In this document: one piece after another, positions 1-8,157 of the stretch
Layout: each line of letters opens with the position of its first letter
Numbering within the stretch: position 1 is the stretch's first letter
Source: Streptomyces sp. AJS327
GTDB lineage: Bacteria; Actinomycetota; Actinomycetes; Streptomycetales; Streptomycetaceae
Direction: 5' to 3'
Assembly: GCF_013450295.1 (NCBI RefSeq)
Contig: NZ_SKBR01000004.1
Coordinates: forward strand, 310,001 to 374,000
Length of the DNA stretch: 64,000 bases
The notes under the pieces: generated by a model
The model's input: the letters and a program-made list of their open reading frames with translations, nothing else
Told to the model about the DNA's origin: nothing
The model's database searches: none
Position numbers and translations under genes: made by a program

Positions 1-42
1 ACCATCGAGCGAAACGAAAGCGGTGCTGATCAGTGTGCGCAT
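1..42 (-). CDS. Dihydrofolate reductase-family protein, N-terminal fragment (runs off left edge)
   Basis: Only the first 14 codons are in the window (MRTLISTAFVSLDG). The start is ATG at 42, preceded on the minus strand by an AGGAGA ribosome binding site. This N-terminus is typical of the small RibD C-terminal/DHFR-fold proteins common in actinomycetes, whose first strand and 'SLDG' turn contribute to the nucleotide pocket. The substrate is unknown for most members. The gene diverges from the HxlR regulator at 236 across about 190 bp, so it is the probable target of that regulator. The identification rests on 14 residues and the context. Confidence 0.6.
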   Translation of the reverse strand, partial: MRTLISTAFVSLDG

Positions 43-198
43 CTCACGGTCTCCTGAGTTGTCTGTCGCGACGGCGCCCCGGCCGTGCCGGAGTCGGCGG
101 CCCGGGGGCACCGGGGCCGACGGCCCGGTTGTCGCCAGGCCGGTGCTCGGCGCCGAGGCCCTCACCGTAGGGGTGCTACTTCGTGAAAACAAGTGACC

Positions 199-215
199 AC
201 TTTCAAAAAGAAAGT
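199..215. promoter_or_regulatory. Candidate HxlR operator (ACTTTC-N5-GAAAGT)
   Basis: A perfect inverted repeat with 6-bp arms around an A-rich 5-bp centre lies 20 bp upstream of the HxlR start and in the divergent intergenic region. A weaker ACTT-N9-AAGT pair lies beside it at 178-194. HxlR-family proteins bind AT-rich inverted repeats of about this size and often repress themselves and a divergent target. The assignment is inferred from position and symmetry. Confidence 0.45.
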
Positions 216-235
216 TGAGAGGTAGACTGCGGGAC

Positions 236-916
236 ATGGCGAAGAAACGGAGCTACCAGGACGCCTGCGGAGTGGCCCACGGACTCGATCTCATCGGCGA
301 GCGCTGGGCGTTGCTGGTGGTGCGCGAACTCCTCCTGGGCCCCAAGAGGTACGGGCGGCTGCGCGCTGACCTGCCCGGCATCGGCACCAACGTGCTCGCC
401 CAGCGCCTCGCGGAGCTGGAGGGGTGCGGCGTCCTGCGCAAGCGCCGCCTCCCGCCGCCCACCAGCGTCGCGGTCTACGAACTCACCGACTGGGGCCTGG
501 AGTTGGAGCCGGTCCTGCGTGATCTGGGCCGCTGGGCCATCCGTTCACCCGGGCACGACGGCGGCGCCCACCTCAGCGCCACCTCCTTCCTGGTCTCCCT
601 GCGCACCAACTTCGACCCCGGCCTCGCCGGAGACGCCCGGGGCAGCTACGAGCTGCGCGTGGGCGAGGAGATCGGCCGCGCCGTGCTGGCGGACGGCACC
701 CTGCTCGTCGAACGCGGCGCGCCGGAACGGCCGGACGCCGTCCTCACCGGCCCGCCCGCCCAGCTCGCCCGCGTCGTGTACGACGGATACGCGCTGGACG
801 AGGCGGTCGGTGCCGGGGAGGTCGAGGTCACCGGCGACACCGCGTCCGCCCGGCGGTTCCTCGGTGTCTTCAGCCTCCCCGTCCCCGTCGGGCCCCCGCC
901 GGCCCCCGGCACCTGA
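236..916 (+). CDS. HxlR-family transcriptional regulator with SCP2-like C-terminal domain
   Basis: This is a MarR-like winged-helix regulator of the HxlR type. Residues about 8-95 carry the signature ACGVAHGLDLIGERWALLVV, then LLLGPKRYGRL and the LAQRLAELE recognition segment. The C-terminal half (about 105-220) resembles the SCP2/sterol-carrier domain fused to HxlR domains in many actinobacteria, which may bind a hydrophobic ligand. An ATG at 236 (MAKKRSYQD) matches the family N-terminus better than the GTG at 215. It probably represses itself and the divergent DHFR-fold gene. The ligand is unknown. Confidence 0.88.
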   Translation: MAKKRSYQDACGVAHGLDLIGERWALLVVRELLLGPKRYGRLRADLPGIGTNVLAQRLAELEGCGVLRKRRLPPPTSVAVYELTDWGLELEPVLRDLGRWAIRSPGHDGGAHLSATSFLVSLRTNFDPGLAGDARGSYELRVGEEIGRAVLADGTLLVERGAPERPDAVLTGPPAQLARVVYDGYALDEAVGAGEVEVTGDTASARRFLGVFSLPVPVGPPPAPGT

Positions 917-953
917 CCCCCCACCCCGGCTGGTGCCGGGCCACGGCGACGAA

Positions 954-993
954 GGGGCCGACGGCCCCGTCGGGTCGAACGGGCCGACGGCCC
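954..993. terminator. Tandem GC-rich hairpins between convergent genes
   Basis: Two nearly identical units, each a GGGGCC-GAC-GGCCCC-type stem (954-968 and about 981-994), lie between the convergent HxlR and exporter genes. There is no U-tract, but GC-rich hairpins without U-tracts are commonly proposed as terminators in Streptomyces. The function is inferred from location only. Confidence 0.3.
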
Positions 994-1163
994 CGCCGAG
1001 TTGAGGGGGCCAGCGAGTCCCGTCGGGCGACAGTCCCGTCGAGGGGTCGGCGGTCCGCGCGGAAGCCAACCGATCACGAACACGGGGGAGTTCGACGGAG
1101 CGGCACCCGCGCCCGGCCCGCGGCCGTGGCCGAACGGCCGGGCGCGGCCCGCCCGTCAGACCG

Positions 1164-2633
1164 TCACCCGGCCGTTCCTCCCGTGGCCTCGCTGGCCGTC
1201 TCGCCCGTCACCGTCCCCGGGCTCTCCCCGGGTACCGGAGATCCGGTGGACGCCGGGATCCGCAGCGCGACCGCCGCGGCGGCCGCCAGCCCCAGCACCG
1301 CCAGCAGACCGCTCAGCTGGTACGGGTTCGCACCGGACAGCGCGGGAGCGAACCCGACACCCACGTAGAGCGTGACGCCCATCGAGCCGCCGAGCTGGTC
1401 GGCCGCCCGCTGGACGCCGGAGGCGATGCCCGCGTCGTCCTCCGTCACCCCGCTCACCGCGAGGTACTGGAGGCCGACGATCCCCAGCCCCATGCCCGCC
1501 GCGATCAGCAGCATCGCGGGCACCACCGTGAGGGCGCCGCCCCCCAGCCGGGCCACCAGCGCGATCGCCGCCATGGCGAGCGCCGTGCAGCCGAGCCCGG
1601 CCAGGACACAGGCCCGGGCGCCCCAGCGCTCCAGCACCCGCGGCACCAGCGTGGAGGCCGCGATCAGCGCCACGGCCAGCGGCAGCATCGTCAGCCCCGC
1701 CCGCAGCGGACTCAGCCCCAGCCGGTCCTGGAGATACAGGGTGAACAGCAGAAACGAGGTGGACAGCGCCGCGCTCAGCAGCGCCGTCGCCAGGTTCGCC
1801 AGCACCCGGGACCGGGCGCGGAAGAACGCGAGCGGCAGCAGCGGGGCCGCCGACCGCCGCTCGGCCGCGGCGAACAGGACCGCGGCGGCCACCGCACCGG
1901 CCAGCGCCAGCGCCGCCAGCCACACTAGCCCGTCGCGTCCCTCGCCCGCCTCGACGACCCCGAGCGCGAACAGCAGGGGAGCGGCGGTCAGGAGCAGCGA
2001 CCCGGGCAGGTCCAGCGGGGCGCGCTCGACGGGCGGATCGGCCGGGACGAGGACCGTCACCGCGACGAGCACCAGCAGGACGAACGGCACCGAGATCAGG
2101 AAGATCCACCGCCAGCCGAACATCTCCGTGATCACCCCGGACAGCACGAAGCCGAGGACCAGCCCGCAGCTGGCCACCGCCGCCCACACGCTCAACGCCC
2201 GGGAACGGCGCGGCCCTTCGGGGAACATCAGCACGATCACCGCCATCGCCGCGGGCAGCGCGACGGCCTCGCCCGCCCCCTGGAGCAGGCGCGCCAGCAC
2301 GAGCAGCGGGAACGTCGGGGCCAGCCCGGCCAGCAGGGAGGCCGCGCCGAACACCCCCGTCCCCAGCAGCAGGACGCGGCGCCTGCCCAGTACGTCACCG
2401 AGACGGCCGCCGAGCATCAGCAGCCCGCCCCCGGTGATCGTGTATCCCACGACCACCCAGGTCAGCTGGCGGCCGTCCGCGCCGAAGTCGGCGCCGACCG
2501 ACGGCAGGGCGATGTTGACCACGGTCACGTCGACCGCGACGAGGAACTGAAGGGTGGCCATGCAGCACAGCACGAGCCACGCCCGCGCCCGGGACGAGGG
2601 GTCCCGGCGCGGAGCGGAGGATTCGGGAAACAC
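1164..2633 (-). CDS. MFS drug exporter, DHA2 (EmrB/QacA) family, 14 TM
   Basis: A proton-driven multidrug exporter of about 490 residues. The chain begins with a helix containing DVTVVNIALPSVG and the WVVVGYTI motif typical of DHA2 proteins. Motif A (GRLGDVLGRRRVLL) follows TM2, and motif C lies around TM5. About 14 hydrophobic segments run to the C-terminus, which ends in a Gly/Thr/Ser-rich tail. The start is placed at GTG 2633 (VFPESSAPRR), with a GGAG about 8 nt upstream; an ATG at 2696 is possible but its extension is not family-like. The gene is monocistronic with no regulator beside it on the same strand. The substrate is unknown. Confidence 0.85.
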   Translation of the reverse strand: MFPESSAPRRDPSSRARAWLVLCCMATLQFLVAVDVTVVNIALPSVGADFGADGRQLTWVVVGYTITGGGLLMLGGRLGDVLGRRRVLLLGTGVFGAASLLAGLAPTFPLLVLARLLQGAGEAVALPAAMAVIVLMFPEGPRRSRALSVWAAVASCGLVLGFVLSGVITEMFGWRWIFLISVPFVLLVLVAVTVLVPADPPVERAPLDLPGSLLLTAAPLLFALGVVEAGEGRDGLVWLAALALAGAVAAAVLFAAAERRSAAPLLPLAFFRARSRVLANLATALLSAALSTSFLLFTLYLQDRLGLSPLRAGLTMLPLAVALIAASTLVPRVLERWGARACVLAGLGCTALAMAAIALVARLGGGALTVVPAMLLIAAGMGLGIVGLQYLAVSGVTEDDAGIASGVQRAADQLGGSMGVTLYVGVGFAPALSGANPYQLSGLLAVLGLAAAAAVALRIPASTGSPVPGESPGTVTGETASEATGGTAG

Positions 2634-2968
2634 CAGTGCGCTCCGTTGCTCAGAAGGGAGTCCGAGCAGGCCGAAACGGCCGCTCGGTACCTGCACGAAG
2701 CGGCGGTGCGATCAGTGAGTGATGACGAACGCTCCGCCGCTAGCGGAGCGGCCTCGTCACGGCGGCGGCAGCGGCCGCGGCGGAAGAAGCACCAGACATG
2801 CCGCCGATCCTACGACCCCCGCCCGCCACGAACCGGACGGGGCCCCGGGACCCGGGGCGCTTGACCGGGGACCGGACGTGGGGGCGAGGGCTCGACGGCG
2901 GTCCGGCGGCGTCGAATCGGTGCCGGGGGAGCGCGAGTTCGTGCGCGGGGGCCGCCGTGGTGCTGGAT
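2634..2968. other. Intergenic region upstream of the DHA2 exporter
   Basis: A 335-bp stretch between the exporter start and the LysR stop. It contains a strong palindrome at 2730-2750 (listed separately) and an Ala-rich 19-codon minus-strand frame (about 2741-2800) that I do not regard as a gene. Nothing else is supported. Confidence 0.5.
2730..2750. promoter_or_regulatory. Palindrome CGCTCCGC-N5-GCGGAGCG upstream of exporter
   Basis: Perfect 8-bp arms with a 5-bp spacer, containing a CCGCTAGCGG core palindrome, lie about 100 bp upstream of the exporter GTG start. It could be a TetR/MarR-type operator for the exporter or a 5'-leader hairpin. No cognate regulator gene is adjacent. Confidence 0.35.
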
Positions 2969-3856
2969 CTAGGCGAACTCGCTGAGCGCGTCGAGTAGTT
3001 CGGCGAGCGCGGGCTGGGCAAGGGACGTCTGCCGCGCGACCGCGTGCACGGCACGGAAGGGCCGCGGCCTCCCGATGTCCCGCACCACGACGTCCGGATG
3101 CCGGTTGACCAGCCCCAGGTGCGGCATGACGCCGACGCCCAGCCCCGCCGCCACGAAGCCCTGAGCCGTCACGTGGTCCTCGCTGCGCACCCCGAAATCG
3201 GGGGCGAAGCCCGCCGCCGCACAGGCGTCCAGCAGCGGATCGAGACAGGGCCCGGGCCGTTCGCTGGCGATCCACGACTCCGCGGCGAGATCGGCCAGCG
3301 CGATCTCCCGCCGGTCGGCCAGCGGATGACCGGCGGGCAGCACCGCCGCGTACGCGTCGTCCCCCAGCCGCTGCGTCAGGACGCCCTCCCGGGGCCGACC
3401 CGGGGCACCGACGATCAGGGCGAGATCGGCCCGCCCCCGCTCGACCTCGGACAGTGACAGGGCGGGGTCGTCGACCAGCTCCAGGTCGATCCGCACCCCC
3501 GGGTGCGCTCCGCGCAGCCGCGCGAGCGCGGGGGCGACGAGGGCGGCCCCCGCCGAGGTGAAGTAGCGGATCGAGAGGTGCCCGGTGCGCCCCTCGCGCA
3601 GGTCGGCGAGGGCCGTCTCGGCCGCGGCCACGTTCCGGCTGAGCACCTCGGCGTGCTCACTGAGCAGCCGCCCGGCGGCGGTCGCCCGCACCCCACGGCC
3701 GGTGCGTTCGAGCAGCGCGGTACCCGCCTGTTTCTCCAGCGCCGCGATCTGCTGACTGACCGCCGAGGGCGTGTAACCGAGGTTGGCCGCGGCGGCGGTG
3801 ACCGAACCGCTACTGATCACCGAGCGCAGCACCTGCATACGTCGCACATCGAGCAT
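2969..3856 (-). CDS. LysR-family transcriptional regulator
   Basis: A 295-residue LTTR. The N-terminal winged helix is residues about 1-60 (MLDVRRMQVL, then AAANLGYTPSAVSQQIAALE and GTALLERTGRGV). The periplasmic-binding-like effector domain runs from about 88 to 290 (LSIRYFTSAGAALVAPALARL). The start ATG 3856 fits the family; the upstream extension in the same frame does not. No clear Shine-Dalgarno is visible, so translation may be leaderless or from a short leader. It diverges from the MFS gene at 4033 across 176 bp, its most likely target. Confidence 0.9.
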   Translation of the reverse strand: MLDVRRMQVLRSVISSGSVTAAAANLGYTPSAVSQQIAALEKQAGTALLERTGRGVRATAAGRLLSEHAEVLSRNVAAAETALADLREGRTGHLSIRYFTSAGAALVAPALARLRGAHPGVRIDLELVDDPALSLSEVERGRADLALIVGAPGRPREGVLTQRLGDDAYAAVLPAGHPLADRREIALADLAAESWIASERPGPCLDPLLDACAAAGFAPDFGVRSEDHVTAQGFVAAGLGVGVMPHLGLVNRHPDVVVRDIGRPRPFRAVHAVARQTSLAQPALAELLDALSEFA

Positions 3857-4032
3857 GTAGGAGAGCTTAACGCCAGCTACAGAACTATTCGCTTGTCCTG
3901 TCAGGTCGGGTGGGTGAGGCTCAGTACGCGGTACCGAGGAGAGGACCACACCGTGCACCGTGGGACACCCAGCGGCAGAGCCGACGCCGACCACCAACCA
4001 GCCTCCAGCCGCCGCCGGTCGGGGACGCCGCG

Positions 4033-5283
4033 ATGAGTACCGACTCCCCCTGGCGGGTCCCGGACTTCCGCGTCCTGATCACCGCCACCGCGCTCGGCCA
4101 ACTCGCCACCAACACCGCCTACGTCGGCGTCCCCGTCCTCGCCGTGGCCGCCCTCGACGCGGGTCCGGGCCAGGTCGGCGCCCTGGCCGCGCTCAGCACC
4201 GCCGCCTTCCTCCTGGTCGGGCTGCCCGCGGGCGCGTGGGTGGACCGGATCCGGCACCGTCGGGTACTGATCGCCGCCGACCTCGTGCGCGCGGGCACGT
4301 TCGCCACCGTGCCGTTCGCCTGGTGGCTCGACGTGCTGTCCCTCCCGCACCTGTACGCCGTCGTCCTCCTCGCCGGCTTCGCCACCGTCTTCGCCGACGT
4401 GGGAGCGCAGAGCGCGCTGCCCCAACTGGTCGGCCGCGAGCGCCTGATCCCCGCGAACGCCGCGATCGTCAGCCTGATCTCCGTCGGCAACGTGGCGGGG
4501 CGGGGAGCCGGGGGCGGACTCATCCAGCTGCTCACCGCCCCCATCGCCATGGCCTGCACGGCGCTCGGCTACCTGGCCTCCGCGCTGCGCCTCACCGGGC
4601 TGCGGCGCGCACCGGTCCGACCCGCTCCCGCGGTCGGCAGCCCGCTGCGCGCCCAGATCCGGGAGGGCGTCCGACACGTCCTCGGAAACGCCGAACTCCG
4701 CGCCCTCGCGCTGACCGCCGCGCTCGCCAACGTCGGCTCGCAGATCGTCAACACCGTCCTGCCGCTCATCTTCCTCAGCGAACTCGACTACTCCGCCGCC
4801 ACGTTGGGGCTGTTCTGGGCGGCGGGCGGTACCGGTTTGCTGCTCGGTGCCCGCTGCGCGGGTCCGGTCGCCACCCGCCTCGGCCACGGCCGCACCCTCG
4901 CGATCGCCGGACTCTGTCTGGGTCCGGCGGCGCTGCTGGTGCCGCTCGTCGGCCACGGCGGGTGGCTGTGGCTCGCGGGCACCGGCTGGCTACTGGCCAT
5001 GTTCAAGATCGGGATGGATAACGTCCTCGGGGTCAGCCTCCGCCAGCGCATGACCCCGGACCCGCTCCTGGGCCGGATGAACGCGACCTTCCGGTTCCTG
5101 CTCACCGGCGCCCTCGCCGTCGGCGCGGCGATCGCGGGCGTACTCGGCGCGCTCACCTCGGTACGCCTCACCGCGTGGACGGGCGCCGCCGTCATCGCCC
5201 TCGCCTTCCTGCCCGTCTTCCTCTCGCCTCTCCGCCATCGCCGCGAACTCCCCGAGCAGGCGGAGAACCCCGTGTCCGCCTGA
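4033..5283 (+). CDS. MFS transporter, 12 TM (MFS_3/enterobactin-exporter-like)
   Basis: About 416 residues with roughly 12 hydrophobic segments. It opens with WRVPDFRVLITATALGQLATNTAYVGVPVLA and carries the motif-A-like GAWVDRIRHRRVLI loop after TM2. TM4-5 contains the GAQSALPQLVGRERLIPANA segment typical of the MFS_3/EntS and macrolide-efflux branch. ATG 4033 has a GGGGA about 8 nt upstream; the longer upstream frame lacks family similarity. Divergence from the LysR gene suggests LysR-controlled export. The substrate is not predictable. Confidence 0.88.
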   Translation: MSTDSPWRVPDFRVLITATALGQLATNTAYVGVPVLAVAALDAGPGQVGALAALSTAAFLLVGLPAGAWVDRIRHRRVLIAADLVRAGTFATVPFAWWLDVLSLPHLYAVVLLAGFATVFADVGAQSALPQLVGRERLIPANAAIVSLISVGNVAGRGAGGGLIQLLTAPIAMACTALGYLASALRLTGLRRAPVRPAPAVGSPLRAQIREGVRHVLGNAELRALALTAALANVGSQIVNTVLPLIFLSELDYSAATLGLFWAAGGTGLLLGARCAGPVATRLGHGRTLAIAGLCLGPAALLVPLVGHGGWLWLAGTGWLLAMFKIGMDNVLGVSLRQRMTPDPLLGRMNATFRFLLTGALAVGAAIAGVLGALTSVRLTAWTGAAVIALAFLPVFLSPLRHRRELPEQAENPVSA

Positions 5284-5506
5284 GAGCCGCCGCACGTCGG
5301 TGACCCGGCGGTACGTGCCCGGTGGTCACGGCCCTGTCCCCCGGCCACCGCCCGGCGGCGAAGCGCTCCCGAGGCGAGACTCCCCTGTCCCGGCAGCCTG
5401 GCACCGCGGCCGGGCAGGGGGCCCGACCACGGTCCGACGCCGAGCACCGGCGATCAGGGGCCCACCCCACGCACCGACGACGACGGCGGCACCCGGCTCG
5501 TCGTCC

Positions 5507-5815
5507 TCAGTACAGCGCGCTCTCCCAGGGTTCGAAGTCCGGCTCCCCAGCCGGGAGTTCACCCGTGTGGTACCGGTACAGCCAGACCGCCGCCCGGCGC
5601 TCCGCGTACTTCTCGTTCAACGGCTCCCCGTCCTCGTCCAGTTCGAGGACGTTGGCGAAGATCGCGACACAGATCTCCAACTGGGACGGCGAGTCGCGCA
5701 GGTCCGCCCAGTAGTCGATCCCCTCCAGCAGCGGGTGTCCCACCGAACCCCGGGCGATCCATCCGGCGAAGCGACGCAGCGCTCCCGAAGCGCCACGGCT
5801 GAGATGCGAAGACAT
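5507..5815 (-). CDS. Conserved small acidic protein of unknown function
   Basis: A 102-residue protein (MSSHLSRGASGALRRFAGWIARG...). It is rich in Glu/Asp and aromatic residues, with a middle segment LEICVAIFANVLELDEDG and a Tyr/Trp-containing C-terminus (WLYRYHTGELP). It looks like a compact globular cytosolic protein of a family seen in Streptomyces genomes; I cannot assign a function. The Glu/Asp codon use and clean start (ATG 5815) support coding. It converges with the MFS gene and diverges from the acetyltransferase. Confidence 0.65.
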   Translation of the reverse strand: MSSHLSRGASGALRRFAGWIARGSVGHPLLEGIDYWADLRDSPSQLEICVAIFANVLELDEDGEPLNEKYAERRAAVWLYRYHTGELPAGEPDFEPWESALY

Positions 5816-6042
5816 ACCGGAAGGTTAGGGCCACGCGTGCGGACCCCGACGGGCTCGCGGGCGACCGCCCACCGCTCCCGCTGGTGACCGGGAGACACGG
5901 TGTGGGAAACGGGTGCACGGCGACGAGCCCCGCTTCCCGAACACCCCGGCGCACGCACGGATCTCGTTCCCCGGACGCCCCGCGAGCCACGCTCCTCGGT
6001 CGAGCCCCGGTCGCCGTGTGGTGCGTCTGGCACCATCGGCCC

Positions 6043-6636
6043 GTGGAGCGAACGTCGGTTTCCCTCAGCAGGATCGAGATGACGGACTGGCGCGCCGTCC
6101 ACTCCTGGGCTTCCCTCGCCGAGGTCTGCCGCTTCCAGACCTGGGGGCCGAACACCGAGGAGGAGACACGGGAGTTCGTGGCGGCCGCCGTCGACGCCTG
6201 GGTGCACACCCCCCGGCGGAGGTTCACCTACGTGGCGCGCGTCGACGGGGACGCGGTCGGCATGGGCGTACTCCACGTCCGCAGCCACGAGCACCGGCAG
6301 GGCGAGATCGCCTACGCGGTCCACCCCCGGGTCTGGGGACGGGGCGTCGGCACGGCGATCGGACGGCGGCTGCTCGCGCGGGCCTTCGGCGATCTCGGCC
6401 TCCACCGCGTCCACGCCACCTGCGACCCGCGCAACCTCGGCTCGTCCCGGATACTCGGCAGACTCGGCATGACCCGGGAGGGGCGGCAGCGCCACACCGC
6501 GCTGCTCCGGGACGGCTGGCGGGACTCCGAGATGTTCAGCGTCCTGGAGGACGAGTGGCGCGCCCACGCCGCCACCGACGCCCCGGGCACACCGGGCGGT
6601 TCTGACTCTCCTGGCGCCCCGGGCGCCCGCGCGTAG
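6043..6636 (+). CDS. GNAT-family N-acetyltransferase
   Basis: A RimJ/RimL-like acetyl-CoA-dependent acyltransferase of about 197 residues. The GNAT fold is visible as the N-terminal substrate-side helix (DWRAVHSWASL), the strand GEIAYAVHPRVWGRGVGTAIG (the Q/RxxGxG/A acetyl-CoA loop) and the C-terminal NLGSSRILGRLGMTREG motif. GTG 6043 gives the family-typical start MERTSVSLSRIEMTDW; there is little upstream leader signal. A Gly/Pro/Asp/Ala-rich tail of about 20 residues ends the protein. The substrate is unknown, possibly a protein N-terminus or a small amine. Confidence 0.85.
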   Translation: MERTSVSLSRIEMTDWRAVHSWASLAEVCRFQTWGPNTEEETREFVAAAVDAWVHTPRRRFTYVARVDGDAVGMGVLHVRSHEHRQGEIAYAVHPRVWGRGVGTAIGRRLLARAFGDLGLHRVHATCDPRNLGSSRILGRLGMTREGRQRHTALLRDGWRDSEMFSVLEDEWRAHAATDAPGTPGGSDSPGAPGARA

Positions 6637-6785
6637 GTGGTGCTGACCGGAGGCTGGCGGGGCTGAAGCCTCACGCGCGGGCCCCAAGGCGCCCCGGCCC
6701 CGGGCCCGGACCGGCAGGGCGTATGGCCGGACGGCCGTGTGCCCGGGGGCCCGTGGCCGGGCGAACGTACGGTCCGGCCCGTGCG

Positions 6786-7355
6786 TCAGCGTCCGTGCTG
6801 CTTGGGGCGGTAGACGCGGCCGAAGCTGCGTGGGCTGTCCTCGTAGATCTCGACCAGCTCCCAGTCGACGCGGCGCCCACCGGGAACGTCGAAGATCCGG
6901 ACACCGTCGCCGAGGAACACCGGGGCGACGAAGACCTGCAACTCGTCGACGAGATCGTGTTCGAGCGCCTGCCGGGCGATGTCGGCGCTGATGATCTGCA
7001 CGTCCCGTTCACCGGCGATCTCCTGGGCCCGCCGAACCGCCTCCACCACATCGCAGTTCAGCGGGGTGACCGCGGGATCGTCCGCCAACTCCTCGGGGCG
7101 ATGGGTCAGTACGAACTCGGTTCCCGACCACGCGCCGCCGTACGCCTCCGAGGTCAGCTCGTCGCGCACGTCCCGCTGGGCCTTGGCCGCGTCGTACCCG
7201 GCCCGGCCGGAGATGATCACGGCCACGTCGCCCGCCATCCGCTCCGTGGTGCCCTCCGCCAGTGGCTCCGCCACGGACATCCAACTCATGTCGTGCCCCG
7301 GCCCGGCGATGAAACCGTCGATCGAGCACGTGAAACCCCACGCGACCCTGCCCAT
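6786..7355 (-). CDS. Dihydrofolate reductase-family protein (RibD C-terminal domain)
   Basis: A 189-residue DHFR-fold protein. The N-terminal strand and turn (GRVAWGFTCSIDGFIAGPGHDMSW) and the C-terminal DVQIISADIARQALEHDLVDEL...FLGDGVRIF are classical for the RibD_C/YyaP-like family of NAD(P)H-dependent reductases. ATG 7355 is preceded by a GAGGAGG ribosome binding site, with slightly tight spacing. It is the second DHFR-fold gene in this window, after the fragment at 1-42. No partner or regulator adjoins it, and the substrate is unknown. Confidence 0.88.
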   Translation of the reverse strand: MGRVAWGFTCSIDGFIAGPGHDMSWMSVAEPLAEGTTERMAGDVAVIISGRAGYDAAKAQRDVRDELTSEAYGGAWSGTEFVLTHRPEELADDPAVTPLNCDVVEAVRRAQEIAGERDVQIISADIARQALEHDLVDELQVFVAPVFLGDGVRIFDVPGGRRVDWELVEIYEDSPRSFGRVYRPKQHGR

Positions 7356-7722
7356 CTCTCCTCCTCGCGGGGCTCCGCCCCGTGGCCCCGGCCGACCGTC
7401 GTCCAGGGCGATGCTCCCGGCCGAGCACACCACGGCGCCCCTCCGCCCTCCGGCTGCGCCCCGGCCCCACCCGGCCCGCCGCGCGGAACCGTCGGGCCCT
7501 GCCGAACGGAACCTTCGGGCCAGGCCGTGCGCCATCGGGTAGCGGATGAGGACGCCGCCGCCGTGCGGCCGGAGTTCGCCGACGTGAGAGACGACCCGGC
7601 GCGGAACCAGAACTCATCGGCCGCCCGGAACATCGCCGAACACACCGCCGCCGGGCAGGGGTTGGGGCCCGCACCTCCCGGCTCGGCGGTGGACGCGCCG
7701 CCCCCGCCCCGGCGCTCGGCGC
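7356..7722. other. Intergenic region carrying direct-repeat copy 1
   Basis: 367 bp between the DHFR-fold gene and the acidic protein. The main content is the 151-bp repeat copy (7525-7675). I see no convincing gene outside it. Confidence 0.5.
7525..7675. repeat. 151-bp direct repeat, copy 1 (left border of island)
   Basis: Nearly identical to 11866-12016: same length, no indels, about nine substitutions all in the first half, and the last 70 or so bases identical. Both copies are open on both strands. The plus frame reads RHRVADED...NIAEHTAAGQGLGP. The pair brackets a 4.2-kb block of four genes. It may be a gene fragment, a duplicated 3' region or a recombination scar; no transposase or integrase is present. 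Confidence 0.75.
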
Positions 7723-8106
7723 TCAGGTGTCCCGCTCGCCGCGCGCTCCCGGACTCGCGCCCGCACCCTCGCCGGACTCACCCGCCCGCCCGCCCCCTTC
7801 GTCCCCGCCTCTTTCGACCCCGCCCTCCTCGGCCCCGTTCTTCTCGGATCCGCCCTCCTCGGGCTGCCCGTTCTCCTCGGATCCGTTCCCTTCGCGAGGG
7901 GGCGCGGCCCGGTCACCGGCGTCGTCGGCGAGACGGGTCGTGAGGGTGTAGTCGACCCGAACGTCGCCGTACTCGACACCGGGCTCAACGGACTCGGGAA
8001 GGTTCGTCCGGATGCTCCCGGAGACGGACCGCCTGTCACGGCTGCCGTCGAACCGCACCTCGGTCTCCGGCTCGCTGCCGAAACGCAGTGTGTCGGCCTT
8101 CACCAC
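7723..8106 (-). CDS. Acidic protein downstream of the 11-mer-repeat gene; start uncertain
   Basis: The frame reads VVKADTLRFGSEPETEVRFDGS..., then a Glu/Gly/Asn-rich low-complexity tail. The globular part appears to continue upstream of the first start codon (GTG 8106): the frame back to the stop codon of the preceding gene reads LAEWFDPDSADISFSS, which looks like normal protein sequence but has no ATG, GTG or TTG. Either the annotated GTG is used without a good ribosome binding site, or a non-standard start, readthrough or a lesion is involved. The function is unknown; it is probably co-transcribed with 8158-8991. Confidence 0.5.
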   Translation of the reverse strand: MVKADTLRFGSEPETEVRFDGSRDRRSVSGSIRTNLPESVEPGVEYGDVRVDYTLTTRLADDAGDRAAPPREGNGSEENGQPEEGGSEKNGAEEGGVERGGDEGGGRAGESGEGAGASPGARGERDT

Positions 8107-8157
8107 CGAGGAGAAGGAGATGTCCGCGGAGTCGGGATCGAACCACTCCGCGAGAGT

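Noticed and set aside
1372..2550. Long plus-strand open frame opposite the DHA2 exporter.
   Set aside because: Ser/Ala/Arg/Thr-rich antisense shadow of a clear membrane transporter; no family features.
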